From Kiloniella majae (GTDB lineage Bacteria > Pseudomonadota > Alphaproteobacteria > Kiloniellales > Kiloniellaceae): a stretch of DNA of 64,000 bases. This document shows positions 1-8,985 of the stretch, in pieces. The notes below the pieces were generated by a model. The model had not been told where the DNA came from. It did no database searches and worked only from the letters and a program-made list of their open reading frames with translations. The stretch lies in assembly GCF_002118315.1 (NCBI RefSeq), contig NZ_MTSZ01000001.1:186001-250000 (forward strand), in the 5' to 3' direction. How positions within the stretch are numbered: position 1 is the first letter of the stretch; the number at the start of each line of letters is the position of its first letter. The position numbers were made by a program, and so were the translations under genes.

Positions 1-695
1 ACAATCCAGTCATTACCGGGTTCACGACGACGACGCGTTTCCCAGCCATCTTCCATATCAACACCGCGTCCAGCGGTTAGCAATGACCAGACATTGCCAT
101 AGTGCGCGTCGTTATAGCCGACAACACGGCCACCATTGGTCAGCGCAGAGAGTTCATGAATGCCCGTGGCATCGCGACCATCCCAATCGCAAAAGGGTTC
201 ACCATAAACACGCAACCGCGCCACACCGCCATCGGGATAGATATGCAACCGCAGCCAGTTATAGGGTGTTTCGTCCTCGACCTTTACAAAGTGATGCGCA
301 GAAGCACCCAGCGAAGTGGCAGGAACGATTTCGGCCCACTTGGAATTTTCGTCGGGCTCATCAACCGAAACACAGGCTTCAATTGAAGCGGCTGGCGGGT
401 AGTTTCCCGTAAAATGAGACGTATCAATATCAACGCCGCGAATGGTGCCTTTGGCCCCTAAGCGGATCAGACAATGATCATGTCCTCCCCCCCTACGGCG
501 GCGACTTTCCCAACCGTCCATCCACTTGCCGTGGTCATCAAATTTACCTTCGATAAAAACCGCATCACTATCAGCAATCATGCGTTCCTTGGCAGCAAAA
601 AATTCATCCGTTGCCGAAACCACCTGTGTGCCAAATTTTGGCGAGGCAAGATTTACATATTTGGCGGCGTATTTTTCCAGTTCAGAATTACTCAT
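1..695 (-). CDS. alc: allantoicase (partial, C-terminus beyond window)
   Basis: Allantoicase hydrolyses allantoate to ureidoglycolate and urea, the step after PuuE in this cluster. The reading frame starts at ATG 695 and stays open to base 1, giving 231 residues of a protein usually about 330-340 long. The family's internal duplication is visible: GWESRRRR near residues 61-68 and GWETRRRR near 217-224, each heading one allantoicase repeat. An AAAGG about 10 nt upstream of the ATG can serve as ribosome binding site. It is the last visible gene of a minus-strand operon and lies 52 nt after puuE. The truncation is caused by the window edge, not by a mutation. Confidence 0.93.
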   Translation of the reverse strand, partial: MSNSELEKYAAKYVNLASPKFGTQVVSATDEFFAAKERMIADSDAVFIEGKFDDHGKWMDGWESRRRRGGGHDHCLIRLGAKGTIRGVDIDTSHFTGNYPPAASIEACVSVDEPDENSKWAEIVPATSLGASAHHFVKVEDETPYNWLRLHIYPDGGVARLRVYGEPFCDWDGRDATGIHELSALTNGGRVVGYNDAHYGNVWSLLTAGRGVDMEDGWETRRRREPGNDWI

Positions 696-747
696 TTATT
701 TATAACCTTTGAATCCCATCAAGGTTAATTCCTTGCTTGCTAACAAT

Positions 748-1689
748 TTAAGATCCTGTAACGGGATGATTTTTAATCCAGTGGTTGGCGATATCAATAC
801 GGCGCGCGCACCAGACATGATCGTGTGATTGAATGTAATCGACAAATTTCTTCAGACCAGCAAAGCGACCCGGGCGGCCGATCAAGCGACAGTGCAATCC
901 GATGGACATCATCTTGGGTTCTTCCGCCCCCTCTTCGTAAAGAGTGTCAAAGGCATCCTTCAGGTAAGTGAAGAAGTGATCCCCGGTGTTGAACCCCTGT
1001 GCCGAGGCAAAACGCATGTCGTTGGTATCCAGAGTATAGGGCACGACAAGATGCGGCTTATCCACAACTTTTGACCAGAAGGGTAGATCATCAGAATAAT
1101 CATCAGCATCGTAAATAAAGCCGCCCTCTTCTGCGACCAGCTCGCGGGTGTTTTCCGATGTCCGTCCTGTGTACCAGCCCAACGGACGCTCGCCCGTTAT
1201 GCACTTCTGGATTTCTATCGCCTTTTGCATATGTTCACGCTCTTCTTCGCGCGACATACCGTGATAGTTGATCCAGCGATAACCATGACTACAGATTTCA
1301 TGGCCATCTTTCATCGCCGCTTCAATTACTCCAGGATGGCGCTCCATCGCCATAGCAACGGCAAAGAGCGTGATTGGAATATTGCGTTCTCTAAACAATT
1401 TCAGAATGCGCCAGACACCTGCACGGGATCCATATTCATAGATTGATTCCATGGACATATGTCGTGCGCTCTCAAAGGCCGCCGCGCCGATAATTTCGGA
1501 TAAAAAGGTTTCTGATGCCGGATCGCCGTGCAACACACAGTTCTCGCCACCCTCTTCATAATTGAGCACAAACTGTACCGCCACACGGGCTTTTCCCGGC
1601 CAGACAACAGTTGGTCTGTCGTTACCATAGCCCACAAGGTCTCTGGGATAGTTCTTTAAATCGTTAGGGGAATAATCAGAACTACTCAT
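748..1689 (-). CDS. puuE: allantoinase PuuE (polysaccharide deacetylase-like)
   Basis: PuuE-type allantoinase opens the hydantoin ring of (S)-allantoin to give allantoate. The 313-residue length and conserved blocks match the family: NYEEGGENCVLHGD near residue 43, the ARHMSMESIYEYGSR block near 75-90, and the NodB-like core ICSHGYRWINYHGMS. Known PuuE proteins keep the deacetylase fold but work without the usual metal site. Its start codon overlaps the stop of uraD (ATGA at 1686-1689), so the two are probably translationally coupled. The neighbours uraD, puuD and alc confirm the allantoin role over a generic deacetylase. Confidence 0.95.
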   Translation of the reverse strand: MSSSDYSPNDLKNYPRDLVGYGNDRPTVVWPGKARVAVQFVLNYEEGGENCVLHGDPASETFLSEIIGAAAFESARHMSMESIYEYGSRAGVWRILKLFRERNIPITLFAVAMAMERHPGVIEAAMKDGHEICSHGYRWINYHGMSREEEREHMQKAIEIQKCITGERPLGWYTGRTSENTRELVAEEGGFIYDADDYSDDLPFWSKVVDKPHLVVPYTLDTNDMRFASAQGFNTGDHFFTYLKDAFDTLYEEGAEEPKMMSIGLHCRLIGRPGRFAGLKKFVDYIQSHDHVWCARRIDIANHWIKNHPVTGS

Positions 1690-2201
1690 CCTACTCTGTC
1701 CTCTAGCCGAAAGCGTATAATACGCGCAATCTGTTGCAGAGCCGTTTCAAACTCTTTGGCCTGATCATTTTCGAGACGCTCAACAAAAGCATCCAGTATC
1801 ATAAACTTCGTTGCCCCCTTCACCGCAAAGATGAAGGGAAAGCCAAAACGATCCAGATAGCGTTTGTTCAAATCAGTAAAGCGTTCGAACTCATCCTGGC
1901 TCAACTGATCAAGCCCAACGCCGGCCTGTTCGTTTTTGGAATCTTCTGTAAGCTCCCCCGATAAAGCAGCTTTTCCAGCCAGATCGGGATGTGCTCGGAT
2001 TAAGGTCAATTGCGTTTCCTCACTAGCCCTTTGCATGACGTCCGCAAAACGGGTGATCATTTCGTCCCTATTTTGGAAAGGACGGTAACGACCCGCCCCC
2101 TCCGCAACCCAAGGAGAATGTTCGGCAATATCACCAAAGGCTTCAACGAAGGACTGGTCAGACATTGCGTTTACGGTTTCCAGTGAATAGCTATCTGTCA
2201 T
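1686..2201 (-). CDS. uraD: OHCU decarboxylase
   Basis: UraD decarboxylates 2-oxo-4-hydroxy-4-carboxy-5-ureidoimidazoline, the product of UraH, to (S)-allantoin. At 171 residues it has the normal length. Visible family marks are SPWVAEGA near residue 32, RAHPDLAGKAA near 94 (the catalytic histidine lies in the HPDL motif), the SKNEQAGVGLDQLS segment and the FGFPFIFAVKG block near 138-148. It lies 32 nt downstream of puuD and overlaps puuE by four bases, which makes it part of one transcription unit. Nothing is missing or unusual. Confidence 0.95.
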   Translation of the reverse strand: MTDSYSLETVNAMSDQSFVEAFGDIAEHSPWVAEGAGRYRPFQNRDEMITRFADVMQRASEETQLTLIRAHPDLAGKAALSGELTEDSKNEQAGVGLDQLSQDEFERFTDLNKRYLDRFGFPFIFAVKGATKFMILDAFVERLENDQAKEFETALQQIARIIRFRLEDRVG

Positions 2202-2233
2202 TTAACGTTCTCATACATCTAGATGTCCAGCTT

Positions 2234-3418
2234 TCACTCTTTGTTTTGGGCAATCCAGGCCCCCAAGGTCGTCCGCTCTTCCTCTGTCATGCCAGTTTCA
2301 TTCCCAAGCGGCATCGCGTCGCTATCAACAGACTGCGCCTTGATACGATCAAGATAACGCTTGATATCAGCAATGCTTTCAAGCTTTACCCCCTGTGGCG
2401 CTTCTTCAACCCAATCAACGCTTGGCTTTGTTGCATGACAGGTTGTGCAATGGGTTTGAACAATATCCATGACCACCGTATCAGTCACTTGGTCTGATCC
2501 ATAATCACGGTCCACCGGTGCAGTCATAATCATGGCGATGATCACCCCGACACCTGCAACAGGCAAGGTCCAGGCGAACTGTCTAAAAGTATCCCCAGCC
2601 TCGTGACGGTTCAGCAAATGACGAACAGCACCACCGATAATCAAGATCAGAGCAACCAATAACCAACTGTGGGGGTGCCCCGTCAGCATCGGGTAGTGAT
2701 TACTGACCATCATCAAAAGCACTGGCAAGGTCAGATAGTTATTATGCACAGATCGCTGTTTGCCCATAATGCCAAAACGGGCTTCGGGTTCCTCCCCGCG
2801 CATCAAGGCTGCGGCAACCTTTTTTTGGTTTGGAATAATAATCCCGAATACATTCACCGCCATAATCGTACCCACAAAGGCACCAACATGAATTAACGCG
2901 CCACGACCAGAGAACACATAACTGAAGAGAATGCTCGCCGCCATAATCAGGATAAAGAGACAAACAGCCAGAACGCCCGTATTTCTACCGAGGGGGGAAC
3001 GACAGATACCATCATAGATCAACCACCCGCCAATCAGACTGGCAACCGAGATGGAAATCGCCTGCCATGGTTCCAGTGCCATGACATTCGGATCAATCAA
3101 ATAGGAACTGGCGTTGTAATAATACTGAACAACCAGAAGCGCGAAGCCTGTCACCCAGGTCAGGTAAGCTTCCCATTTGAACCAGACGAGATCATCAGGC
3201 AGCTTTTTGGGCGCAACGAGATATTTCTCGACATTATAAAAACCACCACCGTGCACCTGCCACGCAGATCCATAGACATCCTTGTCCAAGCCCTCACGCT
3301 TGCGAAGAGACAGGTCCAAACCAATGAAGTAAAAGGATGTTCCGATCCAGCCGACACCTGCAATCAAGTGAGCCCAGCGAAAAAGCAGGTTCAGCCAATC
3401 TGCTGCAAATGATTCCAT
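2234..3418 (-). CDS. puuD: urate hydroxylase PuuD (membrane urate oxidase with cytochrome c domain)
   Basis: PuuD oxidises urate to 5-hydroxyisourate and is thought to pass the electrons to the respiratory chain instead of making peroxide. The 394-residue protein has about eight or nine hydrophobic helices over residues 1-300 (for example WLNLLFRWAHLIAGVGWIG at the N-terminus). A periplasmic-type cytochrome c domain follows, with the heme motif CTTCH at about 324-328 and a likely axial Met in the SDAMPLGN segment. It sits between 8-oxoguanine deaminase, whose product is urate, and uraD. No cofactor-free uricase is visible in this window. Confidence 0.94.
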   Translation of the reverse strand: MESFAADWLNLLFRWAHLIAGVGWIGTSFYFIGLDLSLRKREGLDKDVYGSAWQVHGGGFYNVEKYLVAPKKLPDDLVWFKWEAYLTWVTGFALLVVQYYYNASSYLIDPNVMALEPWQAISISVASLIGGWLIYDGICRSPLGRNTGVLAVCLFILIMAASILFSYVFSGRGALIHVGAFVGTIMAVNVFGIIIPNQKKVAAALMRGEEPEARFGIMGKQRSVHNNYLTLPVLLMMVSNHYPMLTGHPHSWLLVALILIIGGAVRHLLNRHEAGDTFRQFAWTLPVAGVGVIIAMIMTAPVDRDYGSDQVTDTVVMDIVQTHCTTCHATKPSVDWVEEAPQGVKLESIADIKRYLDRIKAQSVDSDAMPLGNETGMTEEERTTLGAWIAQNKE

Positions 3419-3486
3419 AAGAGTTCATCCTTCCCGATCGTAATTCACGCGCTATATCGCGTTTTCATTCTTACTTCTTGCGTGAT

Positions 3487-4839
3487 CTATTGCGCTTTGT
3501 TTGCGAGATCCACAGCAATGTTTCTGTGTTTTTGTAAAAGAGGCCGCATATCAAGTCGGGTAATTTTACCCTCTTTGACGAGTAACTCCCCACCAACAGC
3601 CGTATAGTTTGCATTCGCAGGCGTGCAGAGCATCAGCCCCGCGACAGGGTCCAGTTCAGCGCCTGAATGATAAAGCGGGTCCAGTTTGAAAGCTGCAAAA
3701 TCAGCCTGATATCCCGGTGCCAGAATACCAACGTCATCCCGGTTAAGAACGCGTGCGCCGCCAACAGTCGCAACTTCTATCGCTTCGCGAATTTTCATGC
3801 CGCGCGCACCGTGCTTAACACGTTGTAACAACATCGCCTGCCTTGCTTCGCCCAAAAGATGTCCGCTGTCATTTGATGCCGATCCATCGACACCAAGGCC
3901 AACTTTCACCCCTGCGTCGTACATTTCACGGACGGGTGCTATGCCAGATCCCAAGCGCATGTTTGAGCAAGGGCAATGGGCAACACCTGTTCCACTTCGG
4001 GCAAAAAGAGAAATCTCGTCCGGGTTCAACTGAACACAGTGTGCGTGCCAGACATCATCACCAATCCATCCCAACTCCTGTGCGTATTCACCGGGTGTCA
4101 GACCAAATTTCTCCTTACTGAACGCAATATCCTCGACATTTTCAGCCAGATGTGTGTGCAGTCCCACCCCCATTGAGCGGGCCAGGACAGCTGATTCCCG
4201 CATCAAATCCTGAGAGACAGAAAACGGCGAACAAGGTGCTAAAGCAATGCGAAGGCGCGATCCCTCGGACGCATCGTGATAGGTTTCAATAAGACGCTGA
4301 CTGTCTTTTAAAATAGCGGCCTCATTTTCCACAAGACTGTCAGGCGGCAAACCACCGTCACTTTCCCCTACAGACATTGATCCGCGCGTGGCATGAAAAC
4401 GGATGCCCATTTCCATTGCTCCCTCGATAGAATCATCAAGTCGACTGCCATTGGGAAAAAGATAGAGATGATCACTCGTTGTTGTGCAACCAGATAGCAA
4501 AAGCTCTGCAATCCCGACCTGTGCTGAGACCTTGATTGCATCCGGTGTCAAGTGAGACCAGACAGGATAGAGTGACTGTAACCACGGGAAAAGCGGTTCA
4601 TCCTGTGCAAATGTTCTGGTCAGGGATTGGTACAGATGATGGTGCGTATTCACCAAACCCGGAAGAACGATATGATCCCTGAGATCAAGTATTGTGTCAG
4701 CCTCGTGAGGAAGTTCATCAGCAGGCCCCACAGCCTTAATAACACCATCCACGGCGTAGAGAGCACCATCTTTCAACTCTCTGCGGTTCTCGTCCATCGT
4801 GAGAAGAACCCGCGCGTTTTTAATCAGCAGAGTTTTCAT
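3487..4839 (-). CDS. 8-oxoguanine deaminase (amidohydrolase)
   Basis: A 450-residue amidohydrolase closely resembling the 8-oxoguanine deaminases of proteobacterial purine clusters, which convert 8-oxoguanine to urate. The metal and active-site elements are present: VNTHHHLYQSLTR (HxH) near residue 63, GLHTHLAE near 225, the HAHCVQLNPDE block, CPCSNMRLGSGIAP, and GVDGSASND near 317 with the catalytic aspartate. It lies 68 nt upstream of puuD and 23 nt after the permease gene, so its product enters the urate route directly. Related ATZ/TRZ chlorohydrolases and guanine deaminase are alternatives, but a separate guanine deaminase exists at 19600-20922. Confidence 0.88.
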   Translation of the reverse strand: MKTLLIKNARVLLTMDENRRELKDGALYAVDGVIKAVGPADELPHEADTILDLRDHIVLPGLVNTHHHLYQSLTRTFAQDEPLFPWLQSLYPVWSHLTPDAIKVSAQVGIAELLLSGCTTTSDHLYLFPNGSRLDDSIEGAMEMGIRFHATRGSMSVGESDGGLPPDSLVENEAAILKDSQRLIETYHDASEGSRLRIALAPCSPFSVSQDLMRESAVLARSMGVGLHTHLAENVEDIAFSKEKFGLTPGEYAQELGWIGDDVWHAHCVQLNPDEISLFARSGTGVAHCPCSNMRLGSGIAPVREMYDAGVKVGLGVDGSASNDSGHLLGEARQAMLLQRVKHGARGMKIREAIEVATVGGARVLNRDDVGILAPGYQADFAAFKLDPLYHSGAELDPVAGLMLCTPANANYTAVGGELLVKEGKITRLDMRPLLQKHRNIAVDLANKAQ

Positions 4840-4862
4840 ATCGTTCTATTTGTCCAGTACTC

Positions 4863-6206
4863 TTATGCTTCGTCAGAAGCGTCTTTTGGAATAATCAGGT
4901 TCAGGACAATTGCCAGAAATGCCGCAGGAACCAAACCAGATGTTAACAGTATTTTTGCTGTTTCAGGCATTGTTGCCACAGCTTCGGGTACAGACTTAAG
5001 CCCCAAACCAATTCCCAAAGAGACCGCGATAATCACCATGTCACGACGAGTTAAAGCCGTCATGGACAGTAACTTGAGCCCTGCCCCGGCAATCATGCCA
5101 AACATAATAATCGAAGCCCCGCCAAGCACTGCATTCGGCATAACCGAAATTACAGCACCTATCTTTGGAAATAGACCAGCGACAATAAGAAAAATCGCAC
5201 CGCATGTTACCACATGCCGGCTCATCACACCCGTTAAGGCAACCAACCCGACATTTTGGCTGTAGGATGTGTTAGGCATTGCCCCGAAAAGCGCCCCAAC
5301 AGCCGTTCCCAGACCATCAGCCATCGTCCCACCAGCAAGCTCTTTATCCGTCGCTTCCCGACCAGCACCACCCGTTGTGATCCCGGAAATGTCACCAACT
5401 GTTTCTATGGCACTGACCACAGAGACCAACAGCATTCCCAAAACTGCCGCCGTATTGATCTCAAATCCGTATTGCAACAGGGACGGAACAGAGAACCACC
5501 CCGCAGAAGCAACCCGGCCAAAGTCAACCATTCCCATTGGAATAGCGACAAGATACCCAACGATCAAACCAATAAGAACTGCCGAAGCTGAGAAAAAACC
5601 CTTGGTCATAAACTTCACGCCCAGCGTCACTACAATAACCAGTGTCGCAAGGAAGATATGATGCCAAGCTCCAAAGTCAGGCACTTTACCTGCCCCACCC
5701 GCAGCGTATTTAATTCCCACGGGAATAAGAGCCAGACCAATTGACAGCACGACAATACCGGTTACCAAAGGCGGCAAGATACCACGAATGCGGCCAATAA
5801 AAGTCCCGAGGATGAAGTGAAAAACACCCCCGATAGCCGCCGACGCAAAAAGAGCGCCGAGACCCGCCGTTTTCACAATGGGGATCATAATGGGAATAAA
5901 GGCAAAGCTTGTTCCCTGAACAATAGGAAGACGTGCCCCAATCGGACCAATACCAATGGTCTGCATAAGCGTTGCGATCCCCGCAACAAACATCGCCGTC
6001 TGGATCAGGAATATTTTGTCCCCACCGGATAACCCGGCAACACCAGCAATAATAATCGGCACAGTGACGTTACCCGCAAACATTGCCAGAACATGTTGCA
6101 AGCCAAGCGGCACAGCCTCTTTTAACGGTGGGCAATAGTTTGGATCTTTCAGGGTTTCCGCATCCACGGTCCCCTCTGAGCCTTTAGATTGAGTTACTTC
6201 AGTCAT
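4863..6206 (-). CDS. NCS2 family purine (xanthine/urate) permease
   Basis: A 447-residue polytopic membrane protein of the nucleobase:cation symporter-2 family. Hydrophobic segments run through the whole chain. The N-terminal VPLGLQHVLAMFAGNVTVP block and the SQNVGLVALTGVMSRHV motif near residue 317 (QNxGxxxxTG) are the family signature. As first gene of the operon that degrades 8-oxoguanine and urate, it most likely imports xanthine or uric acid (UacT/XanP type); uracil is less likely. The start is ATG 6206, with a purine-rich GGGGGA about 10 nt upstream. Confidence 0.9.
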   Translation of the reverse strand: MTEVTQSKGSEGTVDAETLKDPNYCPPLKEAVPLGLQHVLAMFAGNVTVPIIIAGVAGLSGGDKIFLIQTAMFVAGIATLMQTIGIGPIGARLPIVQGTSFAFIPIMIPIVKTAGLGALFASAAIGGVFHFILGTFIGRIRGILPPLVTGIVVLSIGLALIPVGIKYAAGGAGKVPDFGAWHHIFLATLVIVVTLGVKFMTKGFFSASAVLIGLIVGYLVAIPMGMVDFGRVASAGWFSVPSLLQYGFEINTAAVLGMLLVSVVSAIETVGDISGITTGGAGREATDKELAGGTMADGLGTAVGALFGAMPNTSYSQNVGLVALTGVMSRHVVTCGAIFLIVAGLFPKIGAVISVMPNAVLGGASIIMFGMIAGAGLKLLSMTALTRRDMVIIAVSLGIGLGLKSVPEAVATMPETAKILLTSGLVPAAFLAIVLNLIIPKDASDEA

Positions 6207-6234
6207 ATTAAGGTTTCCCCCTGTTGGTTAAACC

Positions 6235-6263
6235 AGCCGGATATTATTTTTAGTATCCCGGCT
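6235..6263. other. hairpin between uraH and the NCS2 permease gene
   Basis: On the + strand AGCCGGATA pairs with TATCCCGGCT (one bulged C), separated by an AT-rich loop. A TTTTT run follows on the + strand side. It lies in the 134-nt gap between the end of uraH and the start of the permease gene, both on the minus strand. It may be an RNA processing or stability element. No T-run follows in the minus-strand direction, so it is not a clean terminator for uraH. Confidence 0.45.
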
Positions 6264-6340
6264 TTTTGGGATGTGACGCTTTGGTATTTTGAGAAATGAA
6301 AGCAACACCCCGGCGACTATCGGACAAGTCAGGCTTAAAG

Positions 6341-6688
6341 CTAACTCCCGCGATAGGTTGAATAGCCATATGGCGATAGCAACAGGGGAACGTGATAATG
6401 CTGGCCTGCTTCAGCAATGCCAAAGCGAATGACAATAACATCAAGAAAGGCCGGATCAGGAAGATCCAAACCTTTGCTTTTCAGATAATCGCCAGCATGA
6501 AAGTGAAGTTCGTAACTACCTTTGGAAAATTCGTTTTCCCCGAGAATAGGACCATCAACACGCCCATCTTCATTTGTAATTACATCCTTCAGTGGGATGG
6601 TTTCACCAGTACGGAAAAGCTCTATCCGCAATCCCGATGCTGCGATACCAGATGCTGTATCCAGTACGTGCGTTGTTAAATATCCCAT
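6341..6688 (-). CDS. uraH: 5-hydroxyisourate hydrolase (copy 1)
   Basis: UraH hydrolyses 5-hydroxyisourate to OHCU, between PuuD and UraD. The 115-residue transthyretin-like protein has the typical N-terminus ([11 protein letters not shown]), the central DLPDPAFLD and [10 protein letters not shown] blocks, and the diagnostic C-terminal YRGS. It lies 106 nt downstream of a lysR gene on the same strand. A second uraH (9026-9379) with the same ends lies 2.7 kb away in mirror-image orientation. No signal peptide is visible, so the enzyme is cytoplasmic. Confidence 0.96.
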   Translation of the reverse strand: MGYLTTHVLDTASGIAASGLRIELFRTGETIPLKDVITNEDGRVDGPILGENEFSKGSYELHFHAGDYLKSKGLDLPDPAFLDVIVIRFGIAEAGQHYHVPLLLSPYGYSTYRGS

Positions 6689-6762
6689 ATTACCTCACCC
6701 TGAAGAGCTTTTTCATTATTATGTGAGGCAGTATGTCGCAGTCCGTATGAACGCAAAAGAAG

Positions 6763-6775
6763 TCTTTTTAGATCA
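6763..6775 (+). repeat. 13-bp repeat TCTTTTTAGATCA, copy 1
   Basis: TCTTTTTAGATCA occurs here and again, identically, at 8876-8888. Each copy lies between a lysR gene and its uraH gene, but the two copies are in the same orientation although the gene pairs are opposed. It could be a regulator site or a remnant of the duplication. Confidence 0.5.
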
Positions 6776-6794
6776 TATTGATGCCATTAAGAGA

Positions 6795-7724
6795 TCAATT
6801 GAGTGAAATATAGTCACGTAATGCCTTCTCTGCATGCCTAGCAAAGATAGAAGGCGCAAGGGAAAGTTGGCGTGTAGAGTTGGTTAGAACAACAAGTCGA
6901 TCACAGGGAATATCTTTATCCGTAAGTTCGATGTGCGCCAATAATCCCGCCTTTCTCTCTACCTCAATCCCGAGGATAGTCTGAAAAGTTACATAGTCAG
7001 ATTTTCGCGCCATAGATCGCATAAAACGTAGGGAATTCGCTTTGATAAAAGACTTCGGCTTTGATTTTAGCTTGCTCAGCGGTACATCAATAATCCGCGC
7101 CAAAGAAAGATTTCCTGCGGGCAAAGCCAAGGGATATTTCAAACAGTCCTGAAAGGTGCACTTATCCCTTTTGGCAAGAGGGTGTTTGGGCGCAACAACC
7201 GCACCAACCTTGAGCTCCCAACTCACCATTTCACGTAAGCTGTCATGATCGGGTGGATTAAAGGTAAAACCAATATGCGCCGCCGCTGAGGAAATCATAC
7301 GGCTAACTTTTTCAGAGCTAGTTATGGTGACTTCCAAGGTAATACCTGGATAGCTTTCGTGGAAGCTCTGCGTTAAATCCGGCAAGACAGCATCAGCGAC
7401 GGATTCAACCGATGCAATCCGAACAATACCCTGCTTGATCCCTCTCAGATCATCCAATTGCTCACTGACAGCTTCAAAGTCGGACAAGACAGTTCGTGCA
7501 TGCTGAAGCAATAACTCACCAGCTTCGGAAATACGCAAGCCCCGGCCAACACGTTCAAAAACCTGAACACCAAACTCTTCTTCAAGACTCAGAATCTGTC
7601 TGTTTACTGCTGACGAGGCAATGTTCAATTGTCGTGCTGCTTCGCGGATAGAGCCATATTCCGCAACTGCCACAAAGTACCGTAAAGCGGGAGAATACAA
7701 TGTATGAGAACGCTCAATTTTCAA
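6795..7724 (-). CDS. LysR family regulator (copy 1)
   Basis: A 309-residue LysR-type regulator. The winged helix-turn-helix covers about residues 12-72 (SIREAARQLNIASSAVNRQI). The C-terminal periplasmic-binding-like effector domain begins near residue 95 (GIVRIASVESVADAVLP). It is clearly paralogous to the divergent regulator at 7909-8841: the HTH segment RQLNIASSAVNRQIL is nearly identical in both. Its position upstream of uraH and beside the purine operons suggests it controls urate or xanthine catabolism, with a purine intermediate as ligand. The effector is inferred only. Confidence 0.9.
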   Translation of the reverse strand: MKIERSHTLYSPALRYFVAVAEYGSIREAARQLNIASSAVNRQILSLEEEFGVQVFERVGRGLRISEAGELLLQHARTVLSDFEAVSEQLDDLRGIKQGIVRIASVESVADAVLPDLTQSFHESYPGITLEVTITSSEKVSRMISSAAAHIGFTFNPPDHDSLREMVSWELKVGAVVAPKHPLAKRDKCTFQDCLKYPLALPAGNLSLARIIDVPLSKLKSKPKSFIKANSLRFMRSMARKSDYVTFQTILGIEVERKAGLLAHIELTDKDIPCDRLVVLTNSTRQLSLAPSIFARHAEKALRDYISLN

Positions 7725-7758
7725 TTATTCATTCCCCTCAGAAACAAGAGCCCCCAAA

Positions 7759-7778
7759 GGTATATTGAGATATATACC
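7759..7778. promoter_or_regulatory. inverted repeat, candidate LysR operator
   Basis: GGTATAT and ATATACC are separated by 6 nt in the 184-nt gap between the divergent lysR genes, 35-55 nt upstream of the minus-strand lysR start. Dyads of this size within AT-rich divergent promoters are usual sites for LysR autoregulation. A related dyad precedes uraH copy 2. Confidence 0.5.
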
Positions 7779-7908
7779 AGACATAATAAGGGGCAATTTC
7801 AGACAATCAGTTTGAAAATATGATCTTTTCTTATAGCCTAAGACAAAATCATCACAACAAGAACCGTCAAAGAATGAAATCTCATAATAAAAACTGTCGG
7901 ATCATTTC

Positions 7909-8841
7909 ATGCGCATAGATAACGCCTTTGTCTCAACCGCTTTCCGATACTTTGCAGCTACTGCTGAAGCAGGCTCTATCCGAGCGGCTGCGCGGGAACT
8001 GAATATTGCCTCGTCAGCAGTAAACAGGCAAATTTTGATGTTGGAAGAAGCTCTCGGAATGCCGCTTTTTGAAAGGACAGGGCGGGCGATGGTTTTAACC
8101 GAAGCCGGGCAGGTTCTTCTCAGTCAAACCAGAATTTCCTTGCGGGATTACGAAGATGCACTGGGCGTCATTGATGAACTACGCGGCCTTCAACGGGGGC
8201 GCGTCAGAATTGCAACCGCTGAATCGGTTTCCGTTAATCTGCTTCCAAAAATACTGGCCAACTTTTCAGAACAGTACCCATCCATTGAAACATTTTTGAC
8301 AGTTACTGTCGCCGATGCTGTTACCGAGATGGTTCATTCTCGCGATGCGGATTTAGGCTTTACTTATAATCCTTCAGCCCTTGACGGTCTTGAAATTGGG
8401 TTTGAGAAAAGTATCGAAGTTGGTGCCATTGCATCTTCGAACCATCCCTTAAGTAAACAAAAGCAAGTCAGCCTCGCCGATTGTTTCCAATACCCTTACG
8501 CCTATCCAGCTCCGGGCCTTAGCCTGCGCCTTGCACTTGATGCGGCAACTGAGAGTATCAACAGCGCTCATCATAAAAAAAGAAAACCAATTCTGGAAGC
8601 AAACTCGTTGAGAGTCATGGCGGCGATGGCACAGGAAGGGCGTTGCATCACCTTTCAAACCCGTGTGGGAATAGAGCACCACCTCAAATCCGGAGCCCTG
8701 ACATTCCTGCCTCTCACGGATACGAACCTACCTATGGATCGCCTGATGCTTATTAGGCAGTCGAGTAAAACACCATCCCCCGCAACTCAGATGTTTGAAA
8801 AATTTGCCGTTGATTATTTGGAACGGCACCCAATCAAGTGA
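7909..8841 (+). CDS. LysR family regulator (copy 2)
   Basis: A 310-residue LysR-type regulator with an N-terminal HTH (about residues 10-68, SIRAAARELNIASSAVNRQI) and an effector-binding domain from about residue 90 (GRVRIATAESVSVNLLP). It is divergent from its paralogue at 6795-7724 and lies upstream of uraH copy 2 and xdhABC, so it is the likely regulator of that operon. The two regulators share most of the HTH and the LPL-rich C-terminal block but differ in the linker. This suggests a duplicated ancestor with possibly different ligands or targets. Confidence 0.9.
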   Translation: MRIDNAFVSTAFRYFAATAEAGSIRAAARELNIASSAVNRQILMLEEALGMPLFERTGRAMVLTEAGQVLLSQTRISLRDYEDALGVIDELRGLQRGRVRIATAESVSVNLLPKILANFSEQYPSIETFLTVTVADAVTEMVHSRDADLGFTYNPSALDGLEIGFEKSIEVGAIASSNHPLSKQKQVSLADCFQYPYAYPAPGLSLRLALDAATESINSAHHKKRKPILEANSLRVMAAMAQEGRCITFQTRVGIEHHLKSGALTFLPLTDTNLPMDRLMLIRQSSKTPSPATQMFEKFAVDYLERHPIK

Positions 8842-8875
8842 TGCCTTTTTTAGTCCTCAGACATCTAAACATTAT

Positions 8876-8888
8876 TCTTTTTAGATCA
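8876..8888 (+). repeat. 13-bp repeat TCTTTTTAGATCA, copy 2
   Basis: Identical to 6763-6775. It lies 34 nt after the end of lysR copy 2 and about 138 nt before uraH copy 2. Confidence 0.5.
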
Positions 8889-8985
8889 CAAAAATACTGC
8901 CATACTAATATGTAACGATAAAAAGCGTTAGCAATGTTACAGGACTAAACCTTACAGGGCTAAACGTCATATTCACATAAAGTTA

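Noticed and set aside
748-1689. PuuE as a chitin or peptidoglycan deacetylase
   Set aside because: Cluster context and the EYGSRAGVWR block point to the allantoinase branch.
4627-5265. 212-codon plus-strand frame opposite the 8-oxoguanine deaminase and permease genes
   Set aside because: It is the antisense of two well-supported genes, has no ribosome site and no family resemblance.
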